A DNA stretch of 38,565 bases from the NCBI GenBank assembly GCA_019637635.1, contig JAHBVI010000061.1, positions 1-38,565 on the forward strand, written 5' to 3'. Shown one piece after another: positions 15,662 through 22,335 of the stretch (within the stretch, counting starts at the first letter, position 1; every line of letters begins with the position of its first letter). The notes beneath the pieces are model-generated. The model did no database searches. It saw nothing but the letters and a program-made list of their open reading frames with translations, and was not told where the DNA came from. The DNA comes from Anaerolineae bacterium. GTDB lineage: Bacteria; Chloroflexota; Anaerolineae; Promineifilales; Promineifilaceae. Made by a program: the position numbers and the translations under genes.

Positions 15662-16546
15662 TTATGTCAATAAATTGGTGCGTAATTGGTGCATCACTTG
15701 ATGGCTGACGCCGGCCTGTTCTGAAAGATAGTCCGTTACCGATCCATACGTCTGTTCAATGTGGGCCAGCGTTTTTTCCAGGCGGGCGGCCCTGACCAGG
15801 ATGACGGCCTGTAAATGGTCAACGGTGACGCCCCACCGTTTCAGGCGGTGCAGGTCTTGTTGGATACCGGCGCGGAACTTGTCATAATGTAAATTACTCA
15901 GGGTATAGTCGGCCAGAATGGTCTGTTGGGGAACACCCAGAATATGCAGCAGCAGAGCAATGACAACGGCCGTGCGGTCTTTGCCCGCCGAGCAGTGAAT
16001 GACCAACGGGCGGTTGGTGGCGTCGGCCATCAGGCGTAGGGCCTGCCCAATCAGCGGCGCATTTTCGTCAACTATGACACGGTTGTACCCTTCATCCATT
16101 AAGTCATCCAGCCGGGAGCGGTCAAAAAGTACGGCAATCAGGCCACGCAGCCGGGCGGAACGTTCCAGATTTTCGATGGGTAAATGCTGCCATTGGCAGT
16201 CAGGGTTGGCCGGTAACTTATCGGGGCGTTTCTGCACTTCGCTTTCGGTGCGCAGGTCGCACACCAGGCGGATGCCCAACTGCCCCAGGTATTGCTGGTC
16301 GGGGGGTGTCAGTTGGGAAAGGACGCCAGCGCGGTAAATCTGGCCCCAGCGCAGGGCACGGCCGTCTACTGTTTCATACCCACCAATATCCCGAAAATTG
16401 ATGCCGCCCTCTAATGGTAGGAAACGGTCGGGGGTACGGCCGTTGTCCGCTCCCGGACTGCCCGTCATTTCCGGCAAGGGCAATATCCACTCTAAAGGGT
16501 CATGGAGTTCAGGTGAGGCAGGACTAAACCACGATTTCAGACGCAT
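15662..16546 (-). CDS. Tyrosine/dual-specificity phosphatase (MptpB-like family)
   Basis: The 294-residue product has the P-loop H-C-S-A-G-K-D-R-T with catalytic Cys185 and Arg191, the C-x5-R signature of protein tyrosine phosphatases. The N-terminal G-G-x-N-F-R-D-I-G-G-Y motif and the K-D-R in the P-loop match the tyrosine phosphatase 3 (MptpB-like) group. Members dephosphorylate phosphotyrosine, phosphoserine and sometimes phosphoinositides. It is cytoplasmic, with no signal peptide. It precedes the NUDIX gene by 16 bp. Given the Ser/Thr kinase elsewhere in the window, a role in reversible phosphorylation is plausible but not shown. Confidence 0.9.
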   Translation of the reverse strand: MRLKSWFSPASPELHDPLEWILPLPEMTGSPGADNGRTPDRFLPLEGGINFRDIGGYETVDGRALRWGQIYRAGVLSQLTPPDQQYLGQLGIRLVCDLRTESEVQKRPDKLPANPDCQWQHLPIENLERSARLRGLIAVLFDRSRLDDLMDEGYNRVIVDENAPLIGQALRLMADATNRPLVIHCSAGKDRTAVVIALLLHILGVPQQTILADYTLSNLHYDKFRAGIQQDLHRLKRWGVTVDHLQAVILVRAARLEKTLAHIEQTYGSVTDYLSEQAGVSHQVMHQLRTNLLT

Positions 16547-16601
16547 GGATGGATTGTAAGTTCAATTGTTGGCTCTCTCTTGAAGAACTTACCAATTACT
16601 C

Positions 16602-16633
16602 AAAAAAGACGCCAGGTCTTGCGGCCTGGCGTC
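16602..16633 (-). terminator. Intrinsic terminator of the CBS gene
   Basis: On the minus strand GACGCCAGG pairs with CCTGGCGTC (16633-16625 and 16616-16608), followed by six T. It lies about 30 bp past the stop of the CBS-domain gene. Confidence 0.88.
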
Positions 16634-16662
16634 AAAACAGGAGTGGTGCAGCATGGGAAAAA

Positions 16663-17088
16663 TTAAACAAAAGGTTCTGCTTCTGGCATCAAGGCCATCT
16701 GGTTCAATAAATCGGTGACAGTAATAATCCCTACCAATTCCTCATCTTCAACCACCGGCAGCGCGCCATATTTATAGGCGCTCAAAATTTGGGCCACTTT
16801 GTGAATGGGTGTATCGGGCGTCACCGTTTTAGGATTGGAGGTCATACAACTGCCGGCGGTAAACTGATCCAGCAGGGTAATACGTTCCAGCGGATCGACC
16901 GTGACTAACGGCGAATTAACGGCCAGGCGAATATCCCTATCCGTAATAATTCCCACCAGTTTGCCTTCATTTACCACCAGCAATTGCCGGGTGTTATGTT
17001 TGTTCATTAAGGCCACCACTTCACGCAGGGATGTTTGCGGGGTAACGGTGTCAGGATCAATGGTCATCAGGTCGTTTGTGGTTAACAT
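16663..17088 (-). CDS. CBS-domain pair protein
   Basis: The 141-residue product starts at the ATG at 17088, which has GAGGA 5 bp upstream; the longer in-frame form lacks a ribosome binding site. Two CBS motifs fill the protein: V-T-P-Q-T-S-L-R-E-V with L-L-V-V-N-E-G-K-L-V-G-I-I-T-D-R-D, and V-T-P-D-T-P-I-H-K-V with L-P-V-V-E-D-E-E-L-V-G-I-I-T-V-T-D. A Bateman module of this kind binds adenosyl nucleotides and acts as an energy or ligand sensor. It stands alone, without a fused effector, so it probably works by contacting another protein. It has its own terminator. Confidence 0.92.
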   Translation of the reverse strand: MLTTNDLMTIDPDTVTPQTSLREVVALMNKHNTRQLLVVNEGKLVGIITDRDIRLAVNSPLVTVDPLERITLLDQFTAGSCMTSNPKTVTPDTPIHKVAQILSAYKYGALPVVEDEELVGIITVTDLLNQMALMPEAEPFV

Positions 17089-17245
17089 ATTTTCCTCATA
17101 TGTCAGACATCCCTGTCCAACTGCCTGGATAGGGATGTACGGGATACAAAACTTCATTTATCAGGCAGCGAACAGTTCCCATTCTAGGCATAGACGGGGC
17201 AGTAAGCGCGTGGCAAATGTCACAAATAACCGGTGATTTTTGGCG

Positions 17246-17292
17246 GGGAAATCCGCAATCCGATTACGGTTCACGGATTACGGATTACGATT
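17246..17292. repeat. Heptamer tandem array, locus 5 (two arms)
   Basis: CCGCAAT and CCGATTA are followed by CGGTTCA, CGGATTA, CGGATTA and CGATTA. The two halves are complementary (CCGATTA against the GGATTACGG phase). It overlaps the stop codon of the gene ending at 17291. Confidence 0.75.
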
Positions 17293-18733
17293 AATCAGTG
17301 GGCATGGCAGCGCGGGCCATTGGTTTGGTGGTGCGGCGCTGCCCCTCTTCCAGGCGGCGCTGTTCGGCGCGGTTAAGCTGCCACAGCACAAATCGCACCC
17401 GCCGGGACATGGCCTGCGAGATATTCCACAAAAAGCGGTAGCCGAGCGCGGTATCATCTTCACAGAGCGCCAGCAGCCGGTCACGAGTCAAGACCAACAG
17501 GGTGGCGCCCTCGCTGCCGGCGACCAGGTCGGCGCTGCGCCCTCCCCGGTCTAACATTGCCAGTTCGCCCGTAATTTGCCCGGCGCGTAGATTGGCGACG
17601 TGTTGGGGCTCTTCATGGTCTTGGTCTGGGTCATCAAGACTGTCCGGGTGTTTCCATACTTCCACGTACCCTTGTTGGATGATGAACAATTCGTCGCTCG
17701 ATTCGGAGGCTTCGGCAATCATTTCGCCGCGGGCAAAGGTGCGCACTTCACATTGAGCCGCCAACCGGATGCGCTGCGCCTGATTCAGGTTGTCACCCAC
17801 GTCCGAGTGGCTGAGAAATTGGGCAATATCGCTGATGCGCTCTAATTCGGCATCACCAACCGGTGTGTAGAGATCGCTGCTGCTCAGGGGCAGGCCCAGG
17901 TAGGCGGCAACCTGGCGGCGGGTGGCGTCTGGCGTTTCAAATTGGGGCCAGTGACCGGCTTTGGGGAAGATGCGCAGATCGGCCTGGGGCCATTCGTCAG
18001 CGACGACGCCAGCGTCGCGCAGAGGCACGGTGTTGTCTTCGGCGCCCCAGATGATAAGGGCGGGGGTCTCTACCTGGCTGAGTTGGCCGCGCAAGTCGTT
18101 ATTGCGCATGGCGTAAAAACATTCAAAACGCACCCGGCCCTGGTGCGACTGCCGGGCATCCTGGCGCAATTGCTCATAGTCAGCTTTGCTGATGCCGGTG
18201 CGTTCGGCAAAAGAAACAGGACGCATGAGCCGGTCGGTGAGGCCCACGAAGGTATGTTCAACGGCCGAAACCAGCCAGCTACCCAGGCCAAAGCGTTCTG
18301 TCATGGTGATGGGGGAGATAAAGATGTTGATGGAAGTGGAGAGATGGCCGCTGATGGTGGGGCAGAGCAGCACCATGCGCTCAACCAGAATGGGGTATTT
18401 AAGCGCCAGGCTGATGCTGATCATGCCGCCCATGGAGTGCCCCACCAGGACGACCGGGCTGTCGCTGATTTGCTCGATAAGGTCGGCCAGTAAATCTACG
18501 TATTTGGGGATGGTGGTTTCTTCGGGCAGGGGTGGGGAGTCGCCATAGCCGGGCAGGTCAATGGCGATGCAGTGAAAGCGCTGCGACAGCAAGGCCAGAA
18601 TGGGGGATAAGGCATACCAGGAACTTGACCAGCCATGAAGGAGGAGGGCGATTTGCCGTCCGCGTTTGCCTGCTTCTACAAAATGAATTTCCTGACCGTT
18701 GACGTTGAATGTACCCTCTGCGTATGGTTCCAT
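17291..18733 (-). CDS. Alpha/beta hydrolase fused to a cyclic-nucleotide-binding domain
   Basis: This 480-residue protein joins an enzyme to a sensor. Residues 1-285 are an alpha/beta hydrolase: oxyanion-side HGW, nucleophile elbow GHSMGG (Ser100), and the acid and base in GAEDNTVP (Asp233) and K-A-G-H-W-P (His261). The catalytic triad is complete. Residues about 300-450 are a cNMP-binding (CAP-type) domain with a phosphate-binding cassette G-E-L-A-M-L-D-R-G-G-R-S-A that keeps the Glu and Arg expected for a cyclic nucleotide. No HTH follows; the C-terminus is a basic helix. Esterase, lipase or haloperoxidase-like activity switched by cAMP or cGMP is the natural inference. The substrate is unknown. 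Confidence 0.88.
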   Translation of the reverse strand: MEPYAEGTFNVNGQEIHFVEAGKRGRQIALLLHGWSSSWYALSPILALLSQRFHCIAIDLPGYGDSPPLPEETTIPKYVDLLADLIEQISDSPVVLVGHSMGGMISISLALKYPILVERMVLLCPTISGHLSTSINIFISPITMTERFGLGSWLVSAVEHTFVGLTDRLMRPVSFAERTGISKADYEQLRQDARQSHQGRVRFECFYAMRNNDLRGQLSQVETPALIIWGAEDNTVPLRDAGVVADEWPQADLRIFPKAGHWPQFETPDATRRQVAAYLGLPLSSSDLYTPVGDAELERISDIAQFLSHSDVGDNLNQAQRIRLAAQCEVRTFARGEMIAEASESSDELFIIQQGYVEVWKHPDSLDDPDQDHEEPQHVANLRAGQITGELAMLDRGGRSADLVAGSEGATLLVLTRDRLLALCEDDTALGYRFLWNISQAMSRRVRFVLWQLNRAEQRRLEEGQRRTTKPMARAAMPTD

Positions 18734-18945
18734 AGCTATTACTGCCTACCTGTACTGAATAAGTTGTTGGCCGGGTGGGTACTTCTACGGCCGTAACCCT
18801 CTTTGCGATACGATTATTGTGGGGCTGTGTGGGCGCAGTGACAATAGGTAAAACACCCTAGCAGGATGCTGGTGGCGGTGTTGGTGTATACGGTGGGCGG
18901 ATTTGGTTTCAAGGCGGCTTACGGCCGTCGGGCGCTGACCATGTT

Positions 18946-19626
18946 TTACGGGTTGTTCACAACAGGGGGAGGCGCCTGCTCGCCCCAGTGGTTCCAGGAA
19001 GTGACTTCAGGGGCCGGTATGCGTTTGGCCGGTTGAAACCCCTCGCCGGTGTAGTAGGCCACCGGCAGCAGCGCCGCCTGGGTGACGTCATCGGGAATAC
19101 CCAAAATGGCGGCTACTTCTTTTTCATAACGCAAATGCAGGGTAGTCCAGGCCGCACCCAGGCCACGCGCGCGTAGGGCCAGCATGAATGACCAGGCGGC
19201 GGGTAGGATAGAACCATATAATCCGGCCTGGGCCATGGGACCCAGGTTTTCCACACGGCCGTGAATGCAGGGAATAACCATTACCGGTACGCGCCCCATG
19301 TTGTTGGCCAGATAGACGGCCGATTTCACCACGCGCATTTGTTGTTGCTCGTATAGTTCGCCTGTGCCTTGTGTGGCTGCCTGTTCATCTTTGGCGCGGG
19401 CGTAAATGAAAAATGATTCCCGGTAATGTGCGCCGATGGCGGCTATTTTGGCCGGGTCTGTGACCACTACAAAGTGCCAGCCCTGGGAATTGCCGCCGGT
19501 AGGCGCTTGAATGGCGATCTCCAGACATTCCTGGATGATGTCCAGTGGTACCGCGCGGGATAAATCGAGGCGCTTGCGCACGGAACGGGTCGTTTTTAAG
19601 ATTTCATCTATTGCCGGTAAATCCAT
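18946..19626 (-). CDS. Nitroreductase-family FMN oxidoreductase
   Basis: The 226-residue product opens with T-T-R-S-V-R-K-R-L-D and has the Q-A-P-T-G-G-N-S-Q-G-W-H-F-V-V-V segment, the FMN-binding core of the family. A G-L-G-A-A-W-T-T segment and a C-terminal G-I-P-D-D-V region follow. Members reduce nitroaromatics, quinones or flavins with NAD(P)H. Its ATG at 19626 lies 82 bp from the response-regulator stop, with a hairpin (19645-19671) between. The 212 bp after the hydrolase start (18734-18945) holds no gene that I can support. Confidence 0.9.
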   Translation of the reverse strand: MDLPAIDEILKTTRSVRKRLDLSRAVPLDIIQECLEIAIQAPTGGNSQGWHFVVVTDPAKIAAIGAHYRESFFIYARAKDEQAATQGTGELYEQQQMRVVKSAVYLANNMGRVPVMVIPCIHGRVENLGPMAQAGLYGSILPAAWSFMLALRARGLGAAWTTLHLRYEKEVAAILGIPDDVTQAALLPVAYYTGEGFQPAKRIPAPEVTSWNHWGEQAPPPVVNNP

Positions 19627-19644
19627 GGCTTTTTCTCTGGCACA

Positions 19645-19671
19645 GCAGCGCGATTTGGAAAATCGCGCTGC
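19645..19671. repeat. Short palindrome GCAGCGCGATTT
   Basis: A perfect 12-bp inverted repeat with a 3-nt loop lies between the nitroreductase start and the response-regulator stop. There is no T-run. Confidence 0.65.
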
Positions 19672-19708
19672 CTACAGCGGCAAGGAAGCGGTTTCTTCAG
19701 GTGGGCGG

Positions 19709-20437
19709 TTAATCGGTGCTGATCTGATCTGCGGCCACATTAAAACGGTAGCCGGTGCCCCGTTCGGCCACAATGTAACTCGGTTCGGAGGGGTCTACCT
19801 CAATTTTGCTACGCAGCCGGTGGATGTGTACATGCAGACGGTCTTCCTGGGCATCTTCCATGGGCCAGATGCGTTTGAGCAGGAATTCAGTGGTAACAAT
19901 ACGGCCGGCATTGCGCACCAAAATGTACAGCAGCTTTGTTTCGGTGGGGGTCAGGGAAATGGATTCACCGTTGACCAATGCCTCCCGGTTGGGAAAGTTG
20001 ACCATCAGCCGTTCGTCAATGCGGGTAGTGGATTCCAGGGTGTAATTGTAATCCCCCATGCGGCGCAGCACTCGCCGCACCCGCGCCACCAATTCTTCGG
20101 GGTTGAAGGGTTTGACGATGTAATCTTCGGCGTATTGTTCCAGACCTTGGATGATGGTTTCTTCGGTGTTCACGGCCGTGAGCATGATAATCGGCAAATC
20201 GCTAAACTCACGCACGGCATGGCAGAACTCAAAACCGCTCATAATGGGCATGTGCAGGTCCACAATGGCCAGGTGGGGCATCCCATGACGGTTAATGAGT
20301 TTGAGGGCATCGGCGCCGGACACGGCCGTGATTACCTGATACCCTGCCTGTTCCAATGTATGTTGCACAATGCGTAACGTAAAGGTGTTGTCGTCAACTG
20401 CCAGAATTCGTTGTGATTCGACGGGGTTTTCAAACAT
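19709..20437 (-). CDS. Orphan OmpR-type response regulator
   Basis: The 242-residue product has a receiver domain with D15/D16, phospho-acceptor Asp60 (LAIVDLHMP), M-L-T-A and V-K-P-F-N. A winged-helix output domain spans about 140-242 (LTPTETKLLYILV, R-L-H-V-H-I-H-R-L-R-S-K-I-E and the G-T-G-Y-R-F wing). No histidine kinase lies beside it. The kinase at 9324 already has its own regulator, so this one is called an orphan. The neighbouring nitroreductase on the same strand is a possible target. Confidence 0.93.
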   Translation of the reverse strand: MFENPVESQRILAVDDNTFTLRIVQHTLEQAGYQVITAVSGADALKLINRHGMPHLAIVDLHMPIMSGFEFCHAVREFSDLPIIMLTAVNTEETIIQGLEQYAEDYIVKPFNPEELVARVRRVLRRMGDYNYTLESTTRIDERLMVNFPNREALVNGESISLTPTETKLLYILVRNAGRIVTTEFLLKRIWPMEDAQEDRLHVHIHRLRSKIEVDPSEPSYIVAERGTGYRFNVAADQISTD

Positions 20438-20522
20438 ACAATCATTCCATCCAGTGCTGATTCCATTTTGTTTTCTGGTTATAACTGCCGCCAGTATACT
20501 TGAACACGATCATAAAAAAAAG

Positions 20523-20666
20523 TCAGCCGATGGATAAGCCAGGTACACCATCGTGGGGCAGGTGCGTCTCCGCCGCCAGGCCGTCGCTGCGAATGTTCTG
20601 GCGCAGGTGGTTTTCAATTTGCCGGTAGAGGGGAACCTTGCCGGTGTGATCCAGAGGAGTACGCAT
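20523..20666 (-). pseudogene. Truncated GntR-family regulator remnant
   Basis: The 47-codon reading frame MRTPLDHTGKVPLYRQIENH continues LRQNIRSDGLAAETHLP, matching the start of the GntR winged-helix domain (P-L-Y-x-Q-I-x-x-x-L-R-x-x-I and L-x-x-x-x-x-L-P). Homology stops at exactly the point where the second helix should begin, and seven unrelated residues precede a stop and a T-run. The recognition helix and effector domain are absent. The 64-bp inverted repeat lies 9 bp upstream of the start. It is best read as a deletion remnant. Confidence 0.7.
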
Positions 20667-20675
20667 CCATTTTGT

Positions 20676-20739
20676 AGTGCCAGGCAAGGGGCTTTTAAAC
20701 TCTGGTTAACCAAAACGGTTTTGCCCCTTGCCTGGCACT
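20676..20739. repeat. 64-bp inverted-repeat element, copy A
   Basis: Terminal 17-bp perfect inverted repeats (AGTGCCAGGCAAGGGGC and its complement) flank a 30-bp AT-richer centre. Copy B, of the same 64-bp length, is at 30381-30444. The size and terminal repeats are like a miniature palindromic element. No target-site duplication is evident. Confidence 0.85.
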
Positions 20740-20870
20740 TCTCTTAATTGGACTTATAAAATTTGGCAATTATTGGCGCTATATATATATCCAACAAGTC
20801 GTAAAATAATACCAATTAACAGGAAACGCCGTAAGATGGGCGGATGGGCAAACGATTTGCCCAGAAGAGT

Positions 20871-20911
20871 AGTGGCTGGTGATTTGCACTGGCAACTAGC
20901 CACCAGCCACT
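20871..20911. repeat. Hairpin with possible heptamer phasing
   Basis: AGTGGCTGGTG (20871-20881) and CACCAGCCACT (20901-20911) are exact complements around a 19-nt loop. The loop also reads as degenerate 7-bp steps, so this may be a decayed member of the heptamer class. It sits just upstream of the small gene at 20937. The rest of the 20438-20936 gap holds the GntR remnant and the 64-bp element. Confidence 0.55.
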
Positions 20912-20936
20912 ATTTTCATTAAATTTGGAGGTCATG

Positions 20937-21170
20937 ATGTTTGAGAGTAATCCCTATGCCATGGTGGGGGTAGCCATGATTGGCGAACTGTACCGCACCG
21001 TTGTGACAAAGAGGGAAACGGGGGAACAAGAGGCCGAACAAGAGGTCGCCGAACCGTCCCGCACCTGGCGTCATCGGCTGGCGGGATGGGTGGTCAATTG
21101 GTGGGTGCGTGGGGAAACGACACGGCCGTACCCCGACGAGTGTGATCAGGCTAAGATAGGCTGTATATAA
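20937..21170 (+). CDS. Small hypothetical protein
   Basis: The 77-residue reading frame starts at ATG 20937, 5 bp after GGAGG; ATG 20934 is also in frame. It has a mildly hydrophobic N-terminus (NPYAMVGVAMIGELYRTVV), a charged Glu/Arg middle, and a Trp-rich segment (LAGWVVNWWV) that could lie at a membrane surface. It contains an in-phase ACGGCCGT, as real genes here do. I do not recognise the family. The good Shine-Dalgarno supports its being translated. Confidence 0.55.
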   Translation: MFESNPYAMVGVAMIGELYRTVVTKRETGEQEAEQEVAEPSRTWRHRLAGWVVNWWVRGETTRPYPDECDQAKIGCI

Positions 21171-21212
21171 GGAGACTTCACGGGCGGCTGCCCACCCCCA
21201 TGAATGAAAACC

Positions 21213-21267
21213 GTTTGTAGTAGGCACTTTAGTGCCGTCAGCAGGCGATGAATCGCCTACTACAAAC
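21213..21267. repeat. Three-way-junction repeat, copy 2
   Basis: The outer stem GTTTGTAGTAGG (21213-21224) pairs with its complement at 21256-21267 and encloses GGCACT-TT-AGTGCC and GGCGAT-GA-ATCGCC. The differences from copy 1 (5104-5149) lie in the loops and linker. It ends 23 bp before the aldo/keto reductase start. Confidence 0.87.
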
Positions 21268-21290
21268 CTATTGACACAGGAGAAACCACA

Positions 21291-22229
21291 ATGAAGTTAA
21301 GAGAACTGGGTGATACGGGCATGAATGTGAGCGAGATTGGTTTAGGGGCCTGGCAGTTGGCGAACCCGGATTGGGGGCTGCATGACACGGCCGTTGCCCA
21401 CCGCATCATTCACGCCTCACTGGACGCCGGTTGCAATTTTTTTGACACGGCGCCGGGATATGGCGACGGCCGTAGCGAGGAACTGCTCGGCCAGGTGTTG
21501 CCAGCGGTGCGGCAGGATGTCATCATCTGCACCAAATTCAGCCATTACAGCGCCGACGGCGTGCGCGATTTTGACGTGGCTCACATCCGCCCGGTGCTGG
21601 AAGGCAGCCTGCGCCGTTTGCAGACCGACTACATAGATGTGCTGCTGCTGCACAACCCACCACGCAACTTGATGGACGGCCGTACCGCCCCCCAATACGC
21701 CGCACTGGAAAAGCTCAAGACCGAAGGCAAAATCCGTGCCTATGGCGTCTCCCTGGACTGGCGCGAAGAGGTGGAACTGGCCGTGCAGACCACGCAGAGC
21801 AAAGCGCTGGAAGTGATGTACAACGCCTTTTACCAGGAACCGGCGCCTGCCTTCCCCCTGGCCCAGGCCAACGGCGTGGGGCTGATCATCAAAGTGCCGC
21901 TCGATTCGGGTTGGCTGTCCGGGCGCTACAACGCCCACACCCGCTTTGAGGACGTGCGCGACCGCTGGTCGCCGGAGGTGATTGCCCGGCGCGGCGCGTT
22001 GGTGGAAAAGTTCGCCGCACTGCTGCCGCCCGGAACTTCGATGGTTCATGCGGCGCTGCAATATACCCTGGCCCGGCCCGAAGTCTCCACCGTCATCCCC
22101 GGCGCGAAATCGGTGGCGCAGGCGCTGGACAACTTCGCCGCCGCCGACAAACAACTGCCACCCGAAGTAGTCGCCGCTATTGACGCTTTATGGGATGATG
22201 ACTTGCAGAACAATCCGCTGCCCTGGTAG
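21291..22229 (+). CDS. Aldo/keto reductase
   Basis: The 312-residue cytoplasmic (beta/alpha)8 oxidoreductase has the family tetrad in place: Asp52 and Tyr57 in FFDTAPGYGDGRSE, Lys82 in I-I-C-T-K-F, and the His in L-L-L-H-N-P. The C-terminal S-T-V-I-P-G-A-K-S segment binds the NADP(H) adenosine phosphate. The N-terminal L-G-D-T-G-M-N-V-S-E-I-G-L-G-A-W resembles the YajO/L-glyceraldehyde reductase-like branch. ATG 21291 follows AGGAGA. It is monocistronic and follows a three-way-junction repeat. Confidence 0.93.
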   Translation: MKLRELGDTGMNVSEIGLGAWQLANPDWGLHDTAVAHRIIHASLDAGCNFFDTAPGYGDGRSEELLGQVLPAVRQDVIICTKFSHYSADGVRDFDVAHIRPVLEGSLRRLQTDYIDVLLLHNPPRNLMDGRTAPQYAALEKLKTEGKIRAYGVSLDWREEVELAVQTTQSKALEVMYNAFYQEPAPAFPLAQANGVGLIIKVPLDSGWLSGRYNAHTRFEDVRDRWSPEVIARRGALVEKFAALLPPGTSMVHAALQYTLARPEVSTVIPGAKSVAQALDNFAAADKQLPPEVVAAIDALWDDDLQNNPLPW

Positions 22230-22264
22230 CCACGCACCAACAACATGAATTAGCAGATCAAAGC

Positions 22265-22292
22265 GGAGTTCGCATCTGAGGATGCGAACTCC
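22265..22292. other. Hairpin between convergent genes
   Basis: A perfect 12-bp stem (GGAGTTCGCATC) with a 4-nt TGAG loop lies between the aldo/keto reductase and the WD40 gene ends. It has no strong T-run, so terminator function is possible but unproven. Confidence 0.6.
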
Positions 22293-22335
22293 TTGCAGTT
22301 CCATCTACTGTGAATTGTTATTGAGGGGAAGGGGC

